The notes beneath the pieces were generated by a model, which made no database searches, was not told the origin of the DNA, and saw only the letters and a list, made by a program, of their open reading frames with translations. A stretch of DNA of 9,818 nucleotides from Pseudomonadota bacterium (lineage in GTDB: Bacteria; Pseudomonadota; Gammaproteobacteria; Burkholderiales; Burkholderiaceae_C), in NCBI GenBank assembly GCA_023436025.1, contig JAEZKX010000221.1, positions 1 through 9,818 of the forward strand, in the 5' to 3' direction. Positions within the stretch are counted from its first letter, which is position 1; the number at the start of each line of letters is the position of its first letter. The position numbers and the translations under genes were made by a program. Shown here piece by piece: positions 1-6,039 of the stretch.

Positions 1-141
1 CTCGCCGCCCTGGCGCGCGGCGAGGTCGCCGGGCGGCGCACCCGCGCGGAGCGCACCGTCTTCAAGTCGGTGGGCCTGGCGCTCGAGGACCTCGCGGCCG
101 CGATCCAGGTGTACGAACACGACCCGAAAGGAATTGCATGA
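1..141 (+). CDS. Ornithine cyclodeaminase / mu-crystallin family protein, C-terminal end only
   Basis: The first 46 codons read in frame from base 1 to a TGA at 139-141, so the 5' part of the gene lies outside the window. The stretch TVFKSVGLALEDLAAA is the typical C-terminal signature of the ornithine cyclodeaminase/mu-crystallin fold, whose members are NAD(P)-dependent enzymes acting on amino acids or cyclic imines (ornithine cyclodeaminase, ketimine reductase, alanine dehydrogenase types). The visible part cannot tell which substrate is used, since the catalytic and nucleotide-binding regions are missing. The stop overlaps the start of the downstream RidA gene in ATGA, so the two are probably translated together. 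That pairing fits imine chemistry: one enzyme makes or reduces imines and the other hydrolyses reactive imine/enamine by-products. The family call is firm; the specific activity is unknown. Confidence 0.85.
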   Translation, partial: LAALARGEVAGRRTRAERTVFKSVGLALEDLAAAIQVYEHDPKGIA

Positions 142-491
142 TCCAGCGCTTCGACGTCGGCGCCCGCCTCTCCGAGATGGCGGTGCACGGCGGCACCGTC
201 TACCTTGCCGGCCAGGTGCCGGATGACGCTACCCAGGACATCGGCGGCCAGACCCGCCAGGTGCTGGCCATGGTCGACCGGTTGCTCGCGCGCGCCGGCA
301 CCGACAAGACGCGCATCCTGATGGCGCAGATCTTCCTGGCCGACCTGGCCGACTTCGACGGCATGAACGCCGCCTGGGACGCCTGGGTGCCCGCCGGCCA
401 CGCGCCGCCGCGCGCCACCGTGCAGGCGCGCCTCGCCCGGCCCGAGTGGCGCATCGAGATCGTGGTGACGGCCGCGGCGGCCGCGGCCTAG
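138..491 (+). CDS. RidA family (YjgF/YER057c/UK114) reactive intermediate deaminase
   Basis: This 117-residue protein has the usual length and shape of RidA-family trimers, cytosolic enzymes that hydrolyse reactive enamine/imine intermediates released by PLP enzymes to ketoacid and ammonia. It shows the N-terminal VYLAGQV strand (residues 21-27). The C-terminal block has PPRATV with Arg92 in the place of the substrate-carboxylate-binding arginine of E. coli RidA (R105), and Glu107 fifteen residues later, matching E. coli E120. Both key residues being present argues for an active deaminase. The start at 138 is supported by AAGGA at 128-132, five bases upstream. The gene overlaps the upstream cyclodeaminase-family gene by four bases (ATGA). 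The C-terminus ends in an unusual run of six alanines encoded by a GC palindrome next to the stop. It belongs to a RidA subgroup rather than clearly to archetypal RidA, so no symbol is given. Confidence 0.9.
   Translation: MIQRFDVGARLSEMAVHGGTVYLAGQVPDDATQDIGGQTRQVLAMVDRLLARAGTDKTRILMAQIFLADLADFDGMNAAWDAWVPAGHAPPRATVQARLARPEWRIEIVVTAAAAAA
471..487. repeat. GC-only palindrome (7-bp arms, 3-base loop) at two convergent stops
   Basis: GCCGCGG at 471-477 and CCGCGGC at 481-487 form perfect inverted arms around CGG. It encodes the polyalanine end of the RidA protein and lies directly before the shared CTAG stop region. It could fold in transcripts of either strand, but no T-run follows on either side, so it is not a canonical intrinsic terminator. 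Confidence 0.5.
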
Positions 492-775
492 GACTTGCCG
501 CCCGACGGCCGGCCCAGCGGCAAGGCCGGGTCGATGCGCCGCTTGTAGTGCGCGTAGTCGGGCGGCGGGTCGGACACGCCGGCCGGCCCCACTGTCTCGT
601 CCAGCTCCGACTGGATGCTCACATGGCTGATCTTCTCGCCGGCGACGCGGCGCGCGCGCAGCTCCTCGGCGAACTTCAGCGCCGCGCTCAGGTGGCGCGA
701 TTCGAAGACGGCGTACTGCGCCTGCGGCGGCGCGGCCGCCTCGGTGCCATGCTGGAGCCAGAAGACGACGATCAT
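488..775 (-). CDS. Conserved-looking hypothetical protein, 95 aa
   Basis: I do not recognise a named family. The 95-residue product starts MIVVFWLQHG and is soluble in character, with no signal peptide and no membrane segment beyond the short hydrophobic N-terminal strand. A middle section, roughly residues 27-46 (LSAALKFAEELRARR), looks like an amphipathic helix. The C-terminus is rich in Pro, Gly and basic residues (PPPDYAHYKRR). Strong G/C use in third codon positions supports real coding here over the longer frame that runs on to 1645. The ATG at 775 was chosen because it is the only start near the divergent DUF2164 gene, 33 bases away; no clear Shine-Dalgarno is visible. The stop TAG overlaps the ridA stop head to head in CTAG. 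I recall similar small proteins in Comamonadaceae without a function, but cannot verify this. Confidence 0.65.
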   Translation of the reverse strand: MIVVFWLQHGTEAAAPPQAQYAVFESRHLSAALKFAEELRARRVAGEKISHVSIQSELDETVGPAGVSDPPPDYAHYKRRIDPALPLGRPSGGKS

Positions 776-808
776 GTCGGCAGGTGCAATCGCAAGAAGG
801 AATGGGCC

Positions 809-1075
809 ATGACGGTGGAACTCGCCAAGGATACGCGCAGGCAGGCGATCGCCTCGCTGGAGCGCTGGTTTGCCGCGAACATGGAGGAGCGCATCGGCAA
901 CGTCACGGCCGGCGCGCTGCTGGATTTCTTCGTGGAGGAAGTCGGCCCGGCCATCTACAACAAGGCAGTGCTGGATGTCCAGGAACGCCTGCAGGCCCGC
1001 CTGGCCGAGCTGGACCTGGAAGTCCACGCGGAGGAGTTCCAATTCTGGCGGCGCCACGACCGCACGAAGCGCTGA
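809..1075 (+). CDS. DUF2164 family protein, 88 aa
   Basis: This small cytosolic protein of unknown function matches the DUF2164 pattern: an opening like ELAKDTRRQAIASLERWF, then a central segment NVTAGALLDFFVEEVGPAIYN (about residues 31-51), then a helix ending in EEFQFWRR. It is predicted to be mostly helical with no signal peptide or membrane segment. The ATG at 809 is preferred to upstream in-frame starts because AGAAGG at 795-800 sits eight bases upstream and the family begins with this short N-terminus. The gene diverges from the small unknown gene at 488-775 with only 33 bases between starts, so promoters for each must extend into the other. It is followed by the DUF192 gene on the same strand about 100 bases later. 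Family assignment is confident; no molecular role is known to me. Confidence 0.85.
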   Translation: MTVELAKDTRRQAIASLERWFAANMEERIGNVTAGALLDFFVEEVGPAIYNKAVLDVQERLQARLAELDLEVHAEEFQFWRRHDRTKR

Positions 1076-1177
1076 CGTACGCGGCGGACGCAGCCCAGCC
1101 CGACGTCCGCCGCCTCCTACCCGCGGATGAGCCACCCGCCGGGCAGCCGCCGGCTGGCGCCGGGCTACCGTCGCCAC

Positions 1178-1561
1178 ATGGCCAACATGAACCTGCCGCG
1201 GGTGCTGCTGACGGTCGCCGGGCACCAGCTGAACGCGTACGTCGCCCGCACCGACGAGGAGCGCGCGCTGGGCCTGATGTACCGGCGCGAGATGCCGGAT
1301 GACGAAGGCATGCTCTTCATGTGCGAGGAAGAGCGCGTGCAGAGCTTCTGGATGAAGGACACGCCACTGCCGCTGTCCATCGCCTTCCTCGAGGAGGACG
1401 GCACCATCCAGAAGATCGCGGACATGGAGCCCGAATCGCTCGAGGCGACAAGATCGGACCAGCCGGTGCGCTACGTGCTGGAAGCCAACCAGGGCTGGTT
1501 CCAGGAACGTGGCATCGTTTCGGGCGAACGCATCGAAGGCCCGCCCTTCCTCGCCGCCTGA
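1178..1561 (+). CDS. DUF192 family protein
   Basis: The product (127 residues from this start) carries the full DUF192 pattern: RTDEERALGLMYRREMP (residues 24-40), then EGMLF (43-47), then FWMKDTPLPLSIAFL (57-71), DG (74-75) and IADMEP (80-85). DUF192 proteins are compact beta-rich domains of unknown biochemical role, found in many bacteria and archaea. Many are exported, but no convincing signal peptide is visible here, so a cytosolic location is inferred. The start is uncertain: in-frame ATGs lie at 1127, 1178 and 1187 and none has a good ribosome-binding site. I chose 1178 because the domain begins at LPRVLLTVAG just after it, while the residues encoded from 1127 look like poorly conserved Arg/Pro-rich extension. 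A hairpin follows about 30 bases after the stop. Confidence 0.85.
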   Translation: MANMNLPRVLLTVAGHQLNAYVARTDEERALGLMYRREMPDDEGMLFMCEEERVQSFWMKDTPLPLSIAFLEEDGTIQKIADMEPESLEATRSDQPVRYVLEANQGWFQERGIVSGERIEGPPFLAA

Positions 1562-1590
1562 GATGCTCCCGCGCCGCCGGTCCGGGCGGG

Positions 1591-1619
1591 TCGCGCCTTG
1601 GCGCGGGGGCGCCGCGCGA
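1591..1619 (+). terminator. Possible hairpin terminator after the DUF192 gene
   Basis: TCGCGC at 1591-1596 pairs with GCGCGA at 1614-1619, and inside it GGCGC at 1600-1604 pairs with GCGCC at 1609-1613 around a GGGG loop, leaving a three-base bulge. This gives an 11-bp GC-rich stem 30 bases after the DUF192 stop. No T-run follows, so Rho-independent termination is only possible, not shown. Confidence 0.3.
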
Positions 1620-1709
1620 GCGAGCGCCAGCCGTTGCGGCTGCACGTGCCCGAGGCCTCGGGCCGGCCAGCTGTTCGTCGACTGAAGCGCGCAACCGCAA
1701 CCAGGTAGT

Positions 1710-1729
1710 CCGGCCCGGCGGCGGGCCGG
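1710..1729 (-). terminator. Possible hairpin just downstream of the MFS gene
   Basis: CCGGCCCG at 1710-1717 and CGGGCCGG at 1722-1729 form a perfect 8-bp stem with a 4-base loop, beginning four bases after the MFS stop codon on the minus strand. Its placement suits a 3' end or mRNA-stabilising hairpin. It lacks a following U-tract. The rest of 1562-1733 shows no coding signal on either strand. Confidence 0.3.
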
Positions 1730-1733
1730 CGCA

Positions 1734-3023
1734 TCACGCGCTGCCCGCCCGGGCCAGTTCCGTCCTGGGCGCCAGCTCGGGCTTGCGCGCCAGCATGAAC
1801 AGCAGCGATCCCGAACCCGCGATCAGCGCCAGCACCGTGAAGCCGATGCGGTAGTTGCCGTAGGCGTCGGCGAAGGCGCCGGCCAGCAGCGGTCCCGCCA
1901 CCTGGCCCAGCGCCACCAGCACTGCCGACAGGCCCATGATCATGCCGATGGCGCGCAGCCCGAAATAGTCCGCCCGCATCGCCTGCATGAAGGGGCCGCG
2001 CAGGCCCCAGGCGACGCCGTGGAAGATGGCGAACAGGGCGAGCATGAAGGGGAAGACCGCGTAGGTCAGCAGCAGCAGGCCCACCATGTGCGCCAGCATG
2101 CAGCCGGCCGCCACGCGACGCTTGTTCCAGCGGTCGCCGACGGCCGCGCCGAGGAGCATGCCCGCGCCCTGCGCCGCGGTCATCATGGTGATGACCACCG
2201 AGGCCTGCGTCAGCGTGTAGCCCAGGCCCTCCTTGATGTGCGACACCGCGTGCACGTTGACCGAGGACACCACCAGCAGCGCGAAGCCGTGGCCCAGGCC
2301 CAGCAGCCAGAAGGCCGGCGTGCGCAACGCCTGCAGCGCCGAGAAGTCAGGACCCGGAGGGGGCGGCAGCGGGCTGCCGTCGGGGGACGCCGCGGTGGCG
2401 GCAGGCGGCTCGCCGTCCACCCATTCGCCGATCTCGGCGGGATTGCGCCGCACCATGCAGGCCAGCGGCCAGCCGATGGCCAGGGTGAGCACCGCCGAAA
2501 CCGCGGCGACCAGGCTCGCCCCGAAGTTGCCCATGGCCCAGCCGATCACGGGCAGGGCCAGGCCGCCGCCGGCCATGCCCATGCTCATCACCGACAGCGC
2601 CCGTGCGCGCCGCTTCTCGAACCAGTGCATCACCGCGATCGACAATGGGAAGTAGCCCGAGAAGCTGGCGCCCACGGCGATGACCAGCATGGCGAGGTAG
2701 AAGCCGCCGACGGTGTCGATCTGGCTCAGGAGCAGGAAGCCCGCGGCCAGCGTCACCACGCCGGCCTGCACGATGAGCCGCGGGCCGAAGCGGTCGACCA
2801 GCCAGCCCAGGGCTGGACCGAGCAGCGCGCCTTCGATGGACTGCAGCGCCGCGCCGCCGGCCAGGGCGGTCTTGCTCCATCCGTGCTCCTCGGACAGCAC
2901 GGCGACGTAGGCGCCGAAAGCCTGCAGCAGCAGCGCGGCGTGCAGGAAATACAGGCCCGCGCCCGCTGCCGCGATGCGCCAGCCGTAGAAGATCTTCGTG
3001 GGGGCGCGCGCAGCTTCGGACAC
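1734..3023 (-). CDS. MFS transporter, oxalate/formate- or monocarboxylate-type
   Basis: This 429-residue protein is an inner-membrane major facilitator with about 12 predicted helices in two halves, separated by a cytoplasmic loop (about residues 195-228) rich in Pro, Ala and Gly. MFS motif A is clear between helices 2 and 3 (GWLVDRFGPR, residues 73-82), with a degenerate copy GAAVGDRWNKRR in the second half (292-303). The N-terminal KIFYGWRI, just before helix 1, is typical of the FYGW-containing carriers related to oxalate:formate antiporters and monocarboxylate transporters. A small organic anion is therefore a reasonable substrate guess, but nothing visible fixes it. The start is a GTG at 3023, 71 bases after the upstream gene on this strand; only a weak purine stretch precedes it. 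No neighbouring catabolic gene points to a substrate. Confidence 0.88.
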   Translation of the reverse strand: MSEAARAPTKIFYGWRIAAAGAGLYFLHAALLLQAFGAYVAVLSEEHGWSKTALAGGAALQSIEGALLGPALGWLVDRFGPRLIVQAGVVTLAAGFLLLSQIDTVGGFYLAMLVIAVGASFSGYFPLSIAVMHWFEKRRARALSVMSMGMAGGGLALPVIGWAMGNFGASLVAAVSAVLTLAIGWPLACMVRRNPAEIGEWVDGEPPAATAASPDGSPLPPPPGPDFSALQALRTPAFWLLGLGHGFALLVVSSVNVHAVSHIKEGLGYTLTQASVVITMMTAAQGAGMLLGAAVGDRWNKRRVAAGCMLAHMVGLLLLTYAVFPFMLALFAIFHGVAWGLRGPFMQAMRADYFGLRAIGMIMGLSAVLVALGQVAGPLLAGAFADAYGNYRIGFTVLALIAGSGSLLFMLARKPELAPRTELARAGSA

Positions 3024-3045
3024 CGCGCTATTCTGCCCGCGGCAG

Positions 3046-3088
3046 GCCCTCGCGCGCCGCGATGGCGGAGGACGCCGCCCGCGAGGGC
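3046..3088. repeat. Inverted repeat with 9-bp arms between the exported protein and MFS genes
   Basis: GCCCTCGCG at 3046-3054 is the exact reverse complement of CGCGAGGGC at 3080-3088, with 25 bases between. A second small palindrome, CTGCC-CGC-GGCAG, lies beside it at 3033-3045. Both fall in the gap between the stop of the exported-protein gene (3095) and the MFS GTG start (3023) on the minus strand. They could form a terminator or attenuator-like structure, or a protein site. No T-run is present. Confidence 0.4.
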
Positions 3089-3094
3089 GCGGCG

Positions 3095-3457
3095 TCAGCC
3101 CTCGTTGGCCGGCTTCGTCGTCTTGCGCTTCGCCGTGCTGGCCTTCTTCTTCTCGCTGGTGCTCGCCGTCTTCTTCTTGCCGTCACCCGCCTTGACGCCG
3201 GCCTTGGGCGCCTCGCCCGCCGGCGCGGTGCCCATGCCGGCCTGGGTGCCGCCGCCGGCGGTGCCCAGCGTGCTGTCGGCCGCCTTGGGCTGCTGGCCGG
3301 CCGGCACGGCCGACCCGCTGGTGACGATGCCCGCGCCGGTGGCGGTGGAGGCGCCGCCGCCCGTGGTGGCGGTATCGTGGCCGGTCTGGGCGATGGCGCC
3401 GCCGTACCCGAGGGCGAGCGCGGCGAGGATGGCGAGGAGGTGGTGGTTGGATGGCAT
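3095..3457 (-). CDS. Exported low-complexity protein with lysine-rich C-terminus, 120 aa
   Basis: I do not recognise a family. Residues 1-23 form a clear Sec signal peptide: a short His-containing N-region, a hydrophobic core LLAILAALALGYGG, and an AIA cleavage site before Gln24. The mature part (24-90) is low-complexity and rich in Ala, Gly, Thr and Ser, with no cysteines. The last 30 residues are strongly basic, with KKKTAST, EKKKAST and KRKTTKP blocks spaced about 9 residues apart, reminiscent of histone H1-like tails. It probably stays in the periplasm or is released, where the basic tail might bind anionic polymers; this is inference. The start at 3457 is preferred over 3481 because AGGAG (bases 3463-3467 on this strand) lies five bases upstream and the signal peptide then begins normally. 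It precedes the MFS gene but need not be functionally linked. Confidence 0.7.
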   Translation of the reverse strand: MPSNHHLLAILAALALGYGGAIAQTGHDTATTGGGASTATGAGIVTSGSAVPAGQQPKAADSTLGTAGGGTQAGMGTAPAGEAPKAGVKAGDGKKKTASTSEKKKASTAKRKTTKPANEG

Positions 3458-3462
3458 CGCTG

Positions 3463-3467
3463 CTCCT
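3463..3467 (-). promoter_or_regulatory. Ribosome-binding site that decides the start of the exported protein
   Basis: AGGAG on the minus strand, five bases before the ATG at 3457. It selects this start over an in-frame ATG 24 bases further upstream at 3481, which would put eight extra residues before the signal peptide. Confidence 0.7.
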
Positions 3468-3493
3468 GTGGCTGGGGCCAAGACTAGGGCCGG

Positions 3494-3517
3494 GCGGCCG
3501 GCCGGCCGGTCGGCCGC
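3494..3517. repeat. CCGG-rich inverted repeat in a divergent intergenic region
   Basis: Tandem GGCC/CCGG units form a palindromic stretch with 7-bp outer arms (GCGGCCG at 3494-3500, CGGCCGC at 3511-3517). It lies between the divergent exported-protein and KTSC genes, where promoters for both must be. It could be an operator or simple sequence drift at high GC. I see no convincing -35/-10 pair on either strand here; TAGACT at 3564-3569 is only a weak -10-like match without a -35. Confidence 0.35.
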
Positions 3518-3604
3518 GCGCCAGCGCGTCTGTAGGACGGACGGGCGCGGGGTTCCGCCCGACTAGACTCCTGCGCACTTTCGACTCCGCGCAAGGAGCC
3601 CGGC

Positions 3605-3871
3605 ATGCCCGTCAAGACCTTCACCTCCGGCCGCATCCGCCGTGCGGATTACGACCCGGCCACGCGCCAGCTCGATCTCCACTGGGACAACCAGTCCGTG
3701 CTGGCGTACAGGCACGTGCCGCAGGAGGTGTTCCGCCGCCTGTGCAGCGCGCCCAATCCGGCCACCTACTGGGAGGACCGCATCGCCGAGGAATACCCCA
3801 AGGGCACGCCGCGCAGCGGCCCGAAGGCGGCGGGCGGGCCGACCTTGAAGGACTTGTTCGGCGAGGATTGA
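3605..3871 (+). CDS. KTSC domain-containing protein, 88 aa
   Basis: The protein matches the small KTSC domain: a Ser near the start (Ser8), then YDPATRQLDLHW (residues 16-27), a strand around LAYRHVPQEVFRRL (33-46) and a closing NPATYWEDRIAEEYP (51-65) in place of the usual Ser-Gly-x-aromatic-phe-Asn-x-x-Ile pattern. About 23 further residues form a Gly/Pro/Lys-containing tail ending LKDLFGED. It is predicted to be cytosolic with no signal or membrane segment. KTSC domains occur alone or attached to other proteins and have no established enzymatic role that I know of. The start is well supported by AAGGAG at 3593-3598, six bases before the ATG. The gene stands alone, diverging from the exported-protein gene and converging on the ZIP-like gene 38 bases downstream. 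Confidence 0.85.
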   Translation: MPVKTFTSGRIRRADYDPATRQLDLHWDNQSVLAYRHVPQEVFRRLCSAPNPATYWEDRIAEEYPKGTPRSGPKAAGGPTLKDLFGED

Positions 3872-3909
3872 CCCGGGCGCTGGCCGGTGCGGGGCCGGCG
3901 GGCGCAAAG

Positions 3910-4689
3910 TCAGCGCGCTGCGAGGTTCGACAAGGCGAACACCACCAGCATCCCGGCCGCCGTCGCCATGGCGGCCGACTGCTGGTACTGGTGCTCCTGC
4001 GCCTGCGGCACCAGCTGGGTCACGGTGAGGTAGAACATGCCGCCGGCACCGGCGGCCAGCAGCAGGGCCAGCATCGGCGGCCGCAGGTCGCGCAGCAGGA
4101 ACCAGCCCGCCAGCGCCGAGGCGAACAGGGCAAGGCCGATGAGGGAGGTCCATCCCAGGATGCGGCGCTTCACCTGGTCGCCGCCCTCTTCCTGCACCAG
4201 GTCGCCGATGCTCATGGCCTCGCTGACGTTGTCGATGCAGATCGCCAGCGCGACGATCAGGCCCAGCGAAGGCTCGGTGGCGGCGCTGACGCCGATGGTG
4301 AGGCCCTCGATCACTTCCTCCGCGCTGGTGCCGCCGGCCAGCACGGTCACCTCGTCGCCCAGCGGCCGCTCGCGCCGCCGCAGCCACAGGATGCGCGCAT
4401 GTTGCGCGGCCTTCTGGCCCGCCGTGTGGCCGCGGTGGATCAGCAGGTCCAGGACGTAGACGGCGGCGAAGCCCAGGGCGAAGCCGCCGATGGCGATGGG
4501 CAGCGAGCCCTTCTCCAGCGCGCGCGGCAGCATCTCGAAGGCGAAAGCCCCCAGCAGCGCGCCGCCGGCGAAGCCCACCGCCAGCGACAGGCCCAAGGTG
4601 CCGGGCCGCAGCCACAGCGAGAGCAGCCCTCCCAGCGGCGAGGCCAGCCCACCGGCCGCGGCGATGGCGACCAGGGGGGCGGCGTCCAT
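3910..4689 (-). CDS. ZIP-like integral membrane protein with altered metal-site residues
   Basis: This 259-residue protein has about seven to eight predicted membrane helices, with helix 1 at about residues 5-26 and helix 2 at about 33-54. A cytoplasmic-type loop contains His85, His88 and His97. The paired motif region EEVIEGLTIGVSAA (124-137) and IDNVSEAMSIG (152-162) aligns with ZIP helices 4 and 5, which normally read HxxxEG and HNxxEG. Here the first His of each motif is replaced: Glu124 in helix 4 and Asp153 in helix 5, while Glu128 and Glu157 remain. ZIP proteins carry Zn, Fe, Mn or other divalent ions into the cytoplasm; the acidic site suggests a changed preference or lost transport. 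The start is 15 bases after the stop of the PQQ dehydrogenase gene, so the two are probably co-transcribed. No Shine-Dalgarno is visible. Confidence 0.75.
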   Translation of the reverse strand: MDAAPLVAIAAAGGLASPLGGLLSLWLRPGTLGLSLAVGFAGGALLGAFAFEMLPRALEKGSLPIAIGGFALGFAAVYVLDLLIHRGHTAGQKAAQHARILWLRRRERPLGDEVTVLAGGTSAEEVIEGLTIGVSAATEPSLGLIVALAICIDNVSEAMSIGDLVQEEGGDQVKRRILGWTSLIGLALFASALAGWFLLRDLRPPMLALLLAAGAGGMFYLTVTQLVPQAQEHQYQQSAAMATAAGMLVVFALSNLAAR

Positions 4690-4704
4690 GGGGGGACGGC
4701 GTCG

Positions 4705-6039
4705 TCAGCGGGTGGCGGCGACGCGCCAGACGGTGTTGCCGACGTCGTCGGCCACCAGCAGCGCGCCCCTGGCGTCCAGCGCCACGCCTACCGGGCGGCC
4801 GTAGGCCTTGCCGTCCTTGTTGACGAATCCCCCCAGGAACTGCTGCGGCAGGCCTTGCGGCTTGCCGTCGGCAAACGGCACGAAGACCACGTTGTAGCCC
4901 ACCGGCTCCTTGCGGTTCCACGAGCCGTGCTGGCCGATGAAGGCGCCGCTGGCGTAGTTGGCCGGCATGCGGCTGTCGGAGAACACCAGGCCCAGTGGCG
5001 CCACGTGCGAGCCCAGGCCGTAGTCGGGCGCGATGGCCTTGGCGACCATCTCGGGGTTGGCCGGCTGCACGCGCGCGTCGACGTTCTGGCCCCAGTAGCT
5101 CCAGGGCCAGCCGTAGAAGGCGCCTTCCTTCACCGAGGTCAGGTAGTCGGGCACCAGGTCGTCGCCCAGCTCGTCGCGCTCGTTGACCACGGTCCACAGC
5201 ACCTTGGTCTGCGGCTCCCAGCCCATGCCGTTGGGGTTGCGCAGGCCGGTGGCGAACAGCCGCTTGCTGCCGCTGGCGCGGTCGACCTCCCAGATGGCGG
5301 CGCGTCCTTCCTCCGAGGCCATGCCGTTGTCGCCGATGTTGCTGTTGGAGCCCACCGTCGCGTAGAGCTTGCTGCCGGCGGCGCTGGCGATGATGTTCTT
5401 GGTCCAGTGGTGGTTGGCGCCGGCCGGCAGGTCGGTCAGCTTCACCGGCGTGGCGGTGATCGCGGTCTGCCCGGTCTCGTACGGCACTTTCACGATGGCG
5501 TCGGCGTTGGCGATGTACAGCTCGTTGCCCACCAGCGCCATGCCGAAGGGCGAGGTCAGCTTCTCCAGGAACACCGTCTTGGTCTCGGCGACGCCGTCGC
5601 CGTCGGCGTCGCGCAGCAGCGAGATGCGATCGGCGCTGGGCGCGGCGGCGCCGGCGCGCTTCATCACCGCGCCCTGCACCTTGCCGCGGATGCCTTCGGC
5701 ATGCACATTGCGTGCGCCGTCCTGGGGCTTGGGCTTGTTGCTCTCGGCCACCAGCACGTCGCCGTTGGGCAGGGTGTAGACCCAGCGCGGATGCTGCAGG
5801 CCGTTGGCCAGCGCGGTGACGGTGAAGCCCTCCGGTGCGGTCGGCTTCACGCCTTGCGGCCAGCCTTGCGCGGGCGCGATGTTGAGCGTGGGCACCAGGC
5901 CGCTCTTCTTGGGCGGCGGCAGGTTCGGGTTGGGGCCGACGCCGGGTGGTGCGGGTTGGGCGACGGCGAGCACGGCCGATGCGGCGACGGCGAGGACGGC
6001 GATCTGGGCGACGGGTAGGCGGCGGAAGCGGGCAGTCAT
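4705..6039 (-). CDS. Secreted PQQ-dependent sugar dehydrogenase (glucose/sorbosone dehydrogenase family)
   Basis: The 444-residue precursor has an N-terminal signal peptide (basic residues 4-7, hydrophobic core about 11-26, cleavage near AVAQ), then a Pro-rich linker and a six-bladed beta-propeller typical of soluble glucose/L-sorbosone dehydrogenases. These oxidise aldoses or related alcohols in the periplasm with PQQ as cofactor and pass electrons to c-type cytochromes. His210/His211 in ANHHWTKN matches the region of the catalytic histidine of soluble glucose dehydrogenase, and Arg267 in GLRNPNGMGW matches its PQQ-binding arginine. DADGDG (144-149) is a Ca-binding-type loop. The true substrate is unknown, and no PQQ synthesis genes are in view. 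The start forms ATGA with the stop of a 21-codon ORF, and CT-rich sequence, not a Shine-Dalgarno, lies upstream. It follows the oxidase genes and precedes the ZIP-like gene. Confidence 0.85.
   Translation of the reverse strand: MTARFRRLPVAQIAVLAVAASAVLAVAQPAPPGVGPNPNLPPPKKSGLVPTLNIAPAQGWPQGVKPTAPEGFTVTALANGLQHPRWVYTLPNGDVLVAESNKPKPQDGARNVHAEGIRGKVQGAVMKRAGAAAPSADRISLLRDADGDGVAETKTVFLEKLTSPFGMALVGNELYIANADAIVKVPYETGQTAITATPVKLTDLPAGANHHWTKNIIASAAGSKLYATVGSNSNIGDNGMASEEGRAAIWEVDRASGSKRLFATGLRNPNGMGWEPQTKVLWTVVNERDELGDDLVPDYLTSVKEGAFYGWPWSYWGQNVDARVQPANPEMVAKAIAPDYGLGSHVAPLGLVFSDSRMPANYASGAFIGQHGSWNRKEPVGYNVVFVPFADGKPQGLPQQFLGGFVNKDGKAYGRPVGVALDARGALLVADDVGNTVWRVAATR

Noticed and set aside
1127..1177. 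Upstream ATG start for the DUF192 gene
   Set aside because: The added 17 residues are Arg/Pro/Gly-rich and precede the domain without a ribosome-binding site or signal-peptide character. It remains possible.
776..1645. Extension of the small minus-strand gene upstream to 1645 (385 codons)
   Set aside because: The extension is antisense to the well-supported DUF2164 and DUF192 genes and is Arg/His/Leu-rich; coding character begins only at the ATG at 775.
3541..3604. Sigma70-type promoter upstream of the KTSC gene
   Set aside because: TAGACT at 3564-3569 resembles a -10 box but the spacing region upstream (3541-3546) has nothing like TTGACA.
3872..3909. Hairpin between the convergent KTSC and ZIP-like genes
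   Set aside because: GCGC/GCGC and GGCC/GGCC can pair around a small loop, but the stem has mismatches and no T-run follows on either strand, so it is not listed as a terminator.
3451..6018. Plus-strand open frame of about 855 codons across the ZIP-like and dehydrogenase genes
   Set aside because: Low-complexity Gln/Gly/His/Arg composition, antisense to two genes with clear motifs.
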